Source of the DNA: Ciborinia camelliae
Taxonomy: Eukaryota; Ascomycota; Leotiomycetes; Helotiales; Sclerotiniaceae
Assembly (NCBI GenBank): GCA_025890175.1
Contig: JANPYM010000009.1
Coordinates: forward strand, 404,012 to 468,011
Length of the DNA: 64,000 bases
Direction: 5' to 3'
Shown in pieces: positions 60,192 through 64,000 of the stretch (position 1 is its first letter; each line of letters begins with the position of its first letter). Both the position numbers and the translations under genes were made by a program. The notes beneath the pieces were generated by a model, which was not told the DNA's origin, made no database searches, and saw nothing but the letters and a program-made list of their open reading frames with translations.

Positions 60192-62245
60192 CTGCGAGAG
60201 AGTCTTAAGGTAAGCCCAATATTTCCTTGATATTATTATCTTCAATTACCTTGATCGGAAGTATTTCAGCCCACGAGGATTATAACCTTATCGCGTTGGA
60301 CGAAAAGGGTTCTTGTGATGTTTCTTTGTATCTCCCGATCTGTAGCTGAGTAGGTAGCTAGGTAGGTAGCTAGTTAAGAGAAAGTTCGGGATAGTGTTCC
60401 GACCTTGACAATGACAATAAATCAGAGCTTCTAGAAATGAAGACAAAGTGAGGTGAAGTGTGTTGAGAAGATGAAGGGGGTTATAAGGAAAGACCACGGC
60501 ACGGATGAAATTCTCTCAGGTGAATTGATGTGAATGTAGGTATTTATCGTATTCTCATTTTCCCCTTCTGATAAGTAGGCACCTCTTCATATACCTGGAG
60601 TATCTGGGTATATTCAGATGAGATTCAAAGGATTGTTGGATGGATGATTGAATGGATCATAGACTGTTGTATTTCAAACATTGTTATTGTCATTTTCATG
60701 TCATGGTGGTTTTTGATGGGACGTTTGGGCAAAATGATGAATTTGGATTTCAATGGTTGCCGCCAAATAAAATCAAATTGTGAAAAAGAAAGTCTGTACA
60801 CCAGTTAAAGTATGCCAAGCCACATTGATAAGATTCAGCTCGTGCCTACCAGGGTATTTGGATTGAATTGAATGAATTTGATTGGTTGATATGTCGATTA
60901 TGTAATTTATGAGTTACCCGATCTGGTTTCAATGTTGTGGAAGTCTTACACCGCTTTCCCAAGAGATCAGATAAGTCCATGATTTTATTCTGATGGAATT
61001 TTTGATTGGTTCGTGTTATCGAACATCATGAAGGATTTGGGCAATTAACAATTTAAGGTTTAAGGTTTATGTCAAGGTACCTGAGTAGCTAGTAGGTACT
61101 TGGTAATTGATCGACATGAAGACCCTTTTTATAAGCATTGCACTGCCGCTGCCAAACCCCTTACTAGTATTGACGTGGGGTTTGTTAGGCAAATCTTCAT
61201 GGGTCCGGTATGGAACAATCTTCAAGAAGAAGAAAAAACACGCTTTTGCTTCCTGTACCTATCGTTTCACCAACAAAAAGTTTGACTTCTTAGGTTGTCC
61301 TTGGAGATGAGCCAGTCTGATTTGATACCCCGCCTCATATTATCTTTCAGGGAATATATCATACCAAGACAAGTGTCAAATATCAAATTTGCGACTTTTC
61401 CAATTCTGTTTGATATGGGCATCTCAGCCTTCAAGTGTGCATTCGGGGCGGATCAACCAGACTATCCCAATGTCACGATTCTCAATCACGTTCAGAAGAA
61501 ATCTAGAACTGATAGTAGGGCTGCAAATTCTGTTCGACGATTTCCGTTCGAAGGGTTAGTAACCCATGAAACAGCAAGCAATGAAAAGCGGGTGGTTCTT
61601 TTTATATTTGGTTTAAGGTTATTGGTGCAGCTCTGTATTATGGCCTGCATCGTGGCGAAAGTATCTCCTTTTTCATGTGCGATGATATTTTGTAGTAGCT
61701 TCATTTGTGAACGCATCTGTTCCTCTGGTCATGGGAACATATGCGACCTCTTGTTATTTATACCTAGCTATGATATGATAACGACAAACTACATCAAATT
61801 TCTGAACCCGGCCCTAACTTTTCATTCCTGCACAAGTTGCATATCATTTTCGATGGAAGTGGCAAACTTTTCGATATGTCAGTAGAGAGTCAAATTACAA
61901 CTTCCTCTGGGAGAAGACCTTGCCGATATGAAAGCCAAGTCTACAATTGTCTTAGATTCTGCTTACACTGTCATGACTCTTGTGCTATGCCAAAAGGACC
62001 ATAAATGAAACCAAAACGGCTTCGACCCTTTGCAGATACACGCATGCACTGACATTTGCATTCATCATGTCCAATTTCTTATATCCTAGCTCTACATTTT
62101 CATAATTCACATTCTTGTCGGCTCAAGTATTATCCTATGTTTATCACCACTCGCAGTCGTTGGAAAGGTTATTATTATGTTTCTCTATATCACCTGGTCC
62201 TCACAACTCCTCGGTCCATCGAACCATCTTTTTTTTACTTTCATA
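60192..62245. other. 2 kb spacer, no confident gene
   Basis: It holds the CDF promoter and the 3' side of the MFS gene. It is AT-rich, with short TAGG motifs near 60345-60370. Overlapping frames at 61295-61885 (+, 196 codons) and 61492-61716 (-, 74 codons) have no recognisable domain and no clear splice partners. Confidence 0.45.
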
Positions 62246-64000
62246 TCAATACTTGAATCGAAAATCAAGTCTCTTATTACCATCATTTTCTCTCGCAACT
62301 TTATCATTTTGGTATGCAGCCTTCTCCTCAATTGTCATTTGATTCCAAATTCTCTCCTTTCTCTTGTTCAATAATATCAAGTACTGTCTTTGTACCACAA
62401 ATGTCACAAGTGCCAATGCACAAATTGATACAAGGACCTTATTTCCTTGTTTGTAATATGGCGCATCATATTTTCGATAGATTTGAGAACCGATCAAGGA
62501 TCCAATTTGAACAATAACGTTGTATGTTGCTGCTGTAATCGCGCGCTTCTTGACGTTGAATGTGTTTTCTGAAATCCAAGCAGAAACGATTGGATGGAAA
62601 TATGGATCTGATTTGAAATCAATTGACTGGAATATGGGAATTTTTAAAGTACTTACATCCAGAAATCAATGTTACCAAAGACCATCTACCCCATTCCCTT
62701 CCACCATCAGGAATTGTCAAAAGTGCCGTAAGTAATGGCAATATCCAAGCTTCTCCAAAAATACAATGAAATGTACGTTCATCAAAGAAATCGCTACTGT
62801 ATGCAAGTGTAAGCATAGTGACTATTTGCAAAGCAGCAGATGGAATGGTCAACATGTTCGAATCGAAAGTAGTAAATCCCAAGCGCTTCAATGTGAGTGA
62901 AATATACGACTGAACGGGTGTTGCAGGGATATATGCTACCAAACCGATGAAGTAAAGACCCCACATGGAGGAGTCACTCCATGCTTCACGAATATCTTTA
63001 AATGTAGCTGGTTCTTTCAATGTTGTAAGACCTTTTGCTGGATCATCACGGAGGATTCTCTTTTTATGTTAGCGTTGATGCGATCAGTTAGAGTTCATGA
63101 CTTACATTCACCATGATTACTTCCTCTCTTTCATTATACCAAGACTTTCGGAATATAACCCCAGTGGTATTTGTGGGAGAATGAGGAAGATAAAATAAGC
63201 TCTATATCATTTTGTTAACCCAAGAAAAAAAAATCATATTCAGGGACAAAACTTACGATAGCACCAATCAAAAAGGTGAAAAGTCCTTCAATCAAGAACA
63301 AATAAAACCATCCTGGTTTACCACCAATACCCCTCATTTCAAGAATTCCAGCAGCGAGTAGAGCCGAGATGACTCGAGCAATGTTGAGTGTGGACCAAAA
63401 ACAAGCAAGACGAACAGAAAGTTCTTTTGAAGTGTAGAAATATGTTGTAAAGAGGATAGTACCAGGAATGAAACCACCTTCACATGCTCCAATGAGGGCA
63501 CGAGTGATATAAAAGGATGTACGATCGGTTATCCAAGCTTGAGCCCAGGCTAATGATAGCGTCAGTAATACTCTCTTTTCGAATTATGATTTCTTGATTC
63601 ATTCCACATACAGACGGTACTCCAAAGCATCATCATGGTAGGGAGAATATATTTGAATCCATAACGCTTGGTCAAGAATTGAACAGGGAATTCTGCTGTC
63701 AAAAAGGCCAACAACTGTATCGTAGTTCCCTATTAAATTGCAAGTAAACATCCCTATACCTTAAACCGGGGGAATATATTAAGCACTTACATTATTATAG
63801 TCATCGCTAGTCAGTTTTAAATCCTTGAGAAAATTATCCGCCGTAGCATTGGATACATTTCCTCGATCAAGTTGCAAACCGAAGAACTGGTCATCACATC
63901 ACATCAGTAAATAAGCCACCAATCCAGAAAAAAGAATCCATACCATGATACAAATCCATAACAATAGATGAAGATCCGTCTTTCGAACCACGTTTCTCTC
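62246..64000 (-). CDS. allantoate/pantothenate-type MFS permease (Dal5/Tna1 group), 5' end outside window
   Basis: Seven exons are visible, <64000-63944, 63886-63791, 63729-63612, 63549-63257, 63201-63106, 63059-62657 and 62607-62246, all joining in frame. Family marks of the anion:cation symporter group are [74 protein letters not shown] and [17 protein letters not shown]. These carriers import allantoate, nicotinate, pantothenate or similar organic anions, and the substrate here is unknown. The cytoplasmic tail ends in [13 protein letters not shown], as is typical. The first helix begins at the window edge, so the N-terminal tail and start codon are missing. Confidence 0.93.

Noticed and set aside
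61295..61885. 196-codon plus-strand frame and its 74-codon antisense partner
   Set aside because: Neither shows a domain, a credible promoter or splice context, or family resemblance. Composition is that of the surrounding spacer.

Overview
This window is nuclear DNA from a filamentous ascomycete, most likely a leotiomycete of the Botrytis/Sclerotinia kind. The organism call is inferred from gene content and intron style, not from a search. Coding exons are interrupted by short GT-AG introns of about 50-130 bases, there are no operons, and spacers are AT-rich and full of microsatellites. I rebuilt spliced models by hand. Every multi-exon model closes in frame, and each join was chosen so that the protein reads like its family.

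Layout, left to right. A DUF1479 protein (30-1775, +). A head-to-head pair of related HET-like proteins, one with an ankyrin tail (2538-5294, -) and one with a hydrophobic insert and no ankyrins (5733-6950, +). A CAP/PR-1-like protein with a predicted GPI anchor (7757-9065, -). Mitochondrial homoaconitase LYS4 (9737-12367, -). A fungal multi-pass membrane protein (13389-15008, +). A UBR7-like protein (16008-17762, -) divergent from MCM2 (18189-20858, +). A GH3/PA14 beta-glucosidase (21935-24589, +). A transporter-like protein carrying a DUF3431-like domain (25553-28095, -). A degenerate 2H-phosphoesterase-like protein (29148-30287, +). A gene-poor, GC-rich block with a 10-N assembly gap (31498-31507). 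GTP cyclohydrolase II RIB1 (33578-34846, -). An APC-family permease (35606-37541, -). Phosphomannose isomerase PMI40 (38201-39613, -) divergent from SGF29 (40684-41771, +). An Arf6-type GTPase (44094-44880, +). Mediator kinase CDK8/SSN3 (46907-48632, -). A sugar-porter MFS protein (50760-52338, +). A 6.3 kb low-complexity desert. A CDF metal transporter (58626-60191, -). The 3' part of an allantoate/pantothenate-type MFS permease cut by the window edge (62246-64000, -).

Most genes are single-copy housekeeping functions: lysine and riboflavin synthesis, GDP-mannose supply, replication licensing, SAGA and Mediator. They do not form one pathway. The accessory part is the left 10 kb. The strongest candidate for an undescribed system is the divergent HET-like pair, which shares a short N-terminal helical motif as well as the HET core. 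Other points of note are a 6-nt microexon, a 9-nt first coding exon, two proteins whose family-defining catalytic or cavity residues look lost, and a marked excess of the palindromes TACCTAGGTA and TAGGTACCTA in the spacers.
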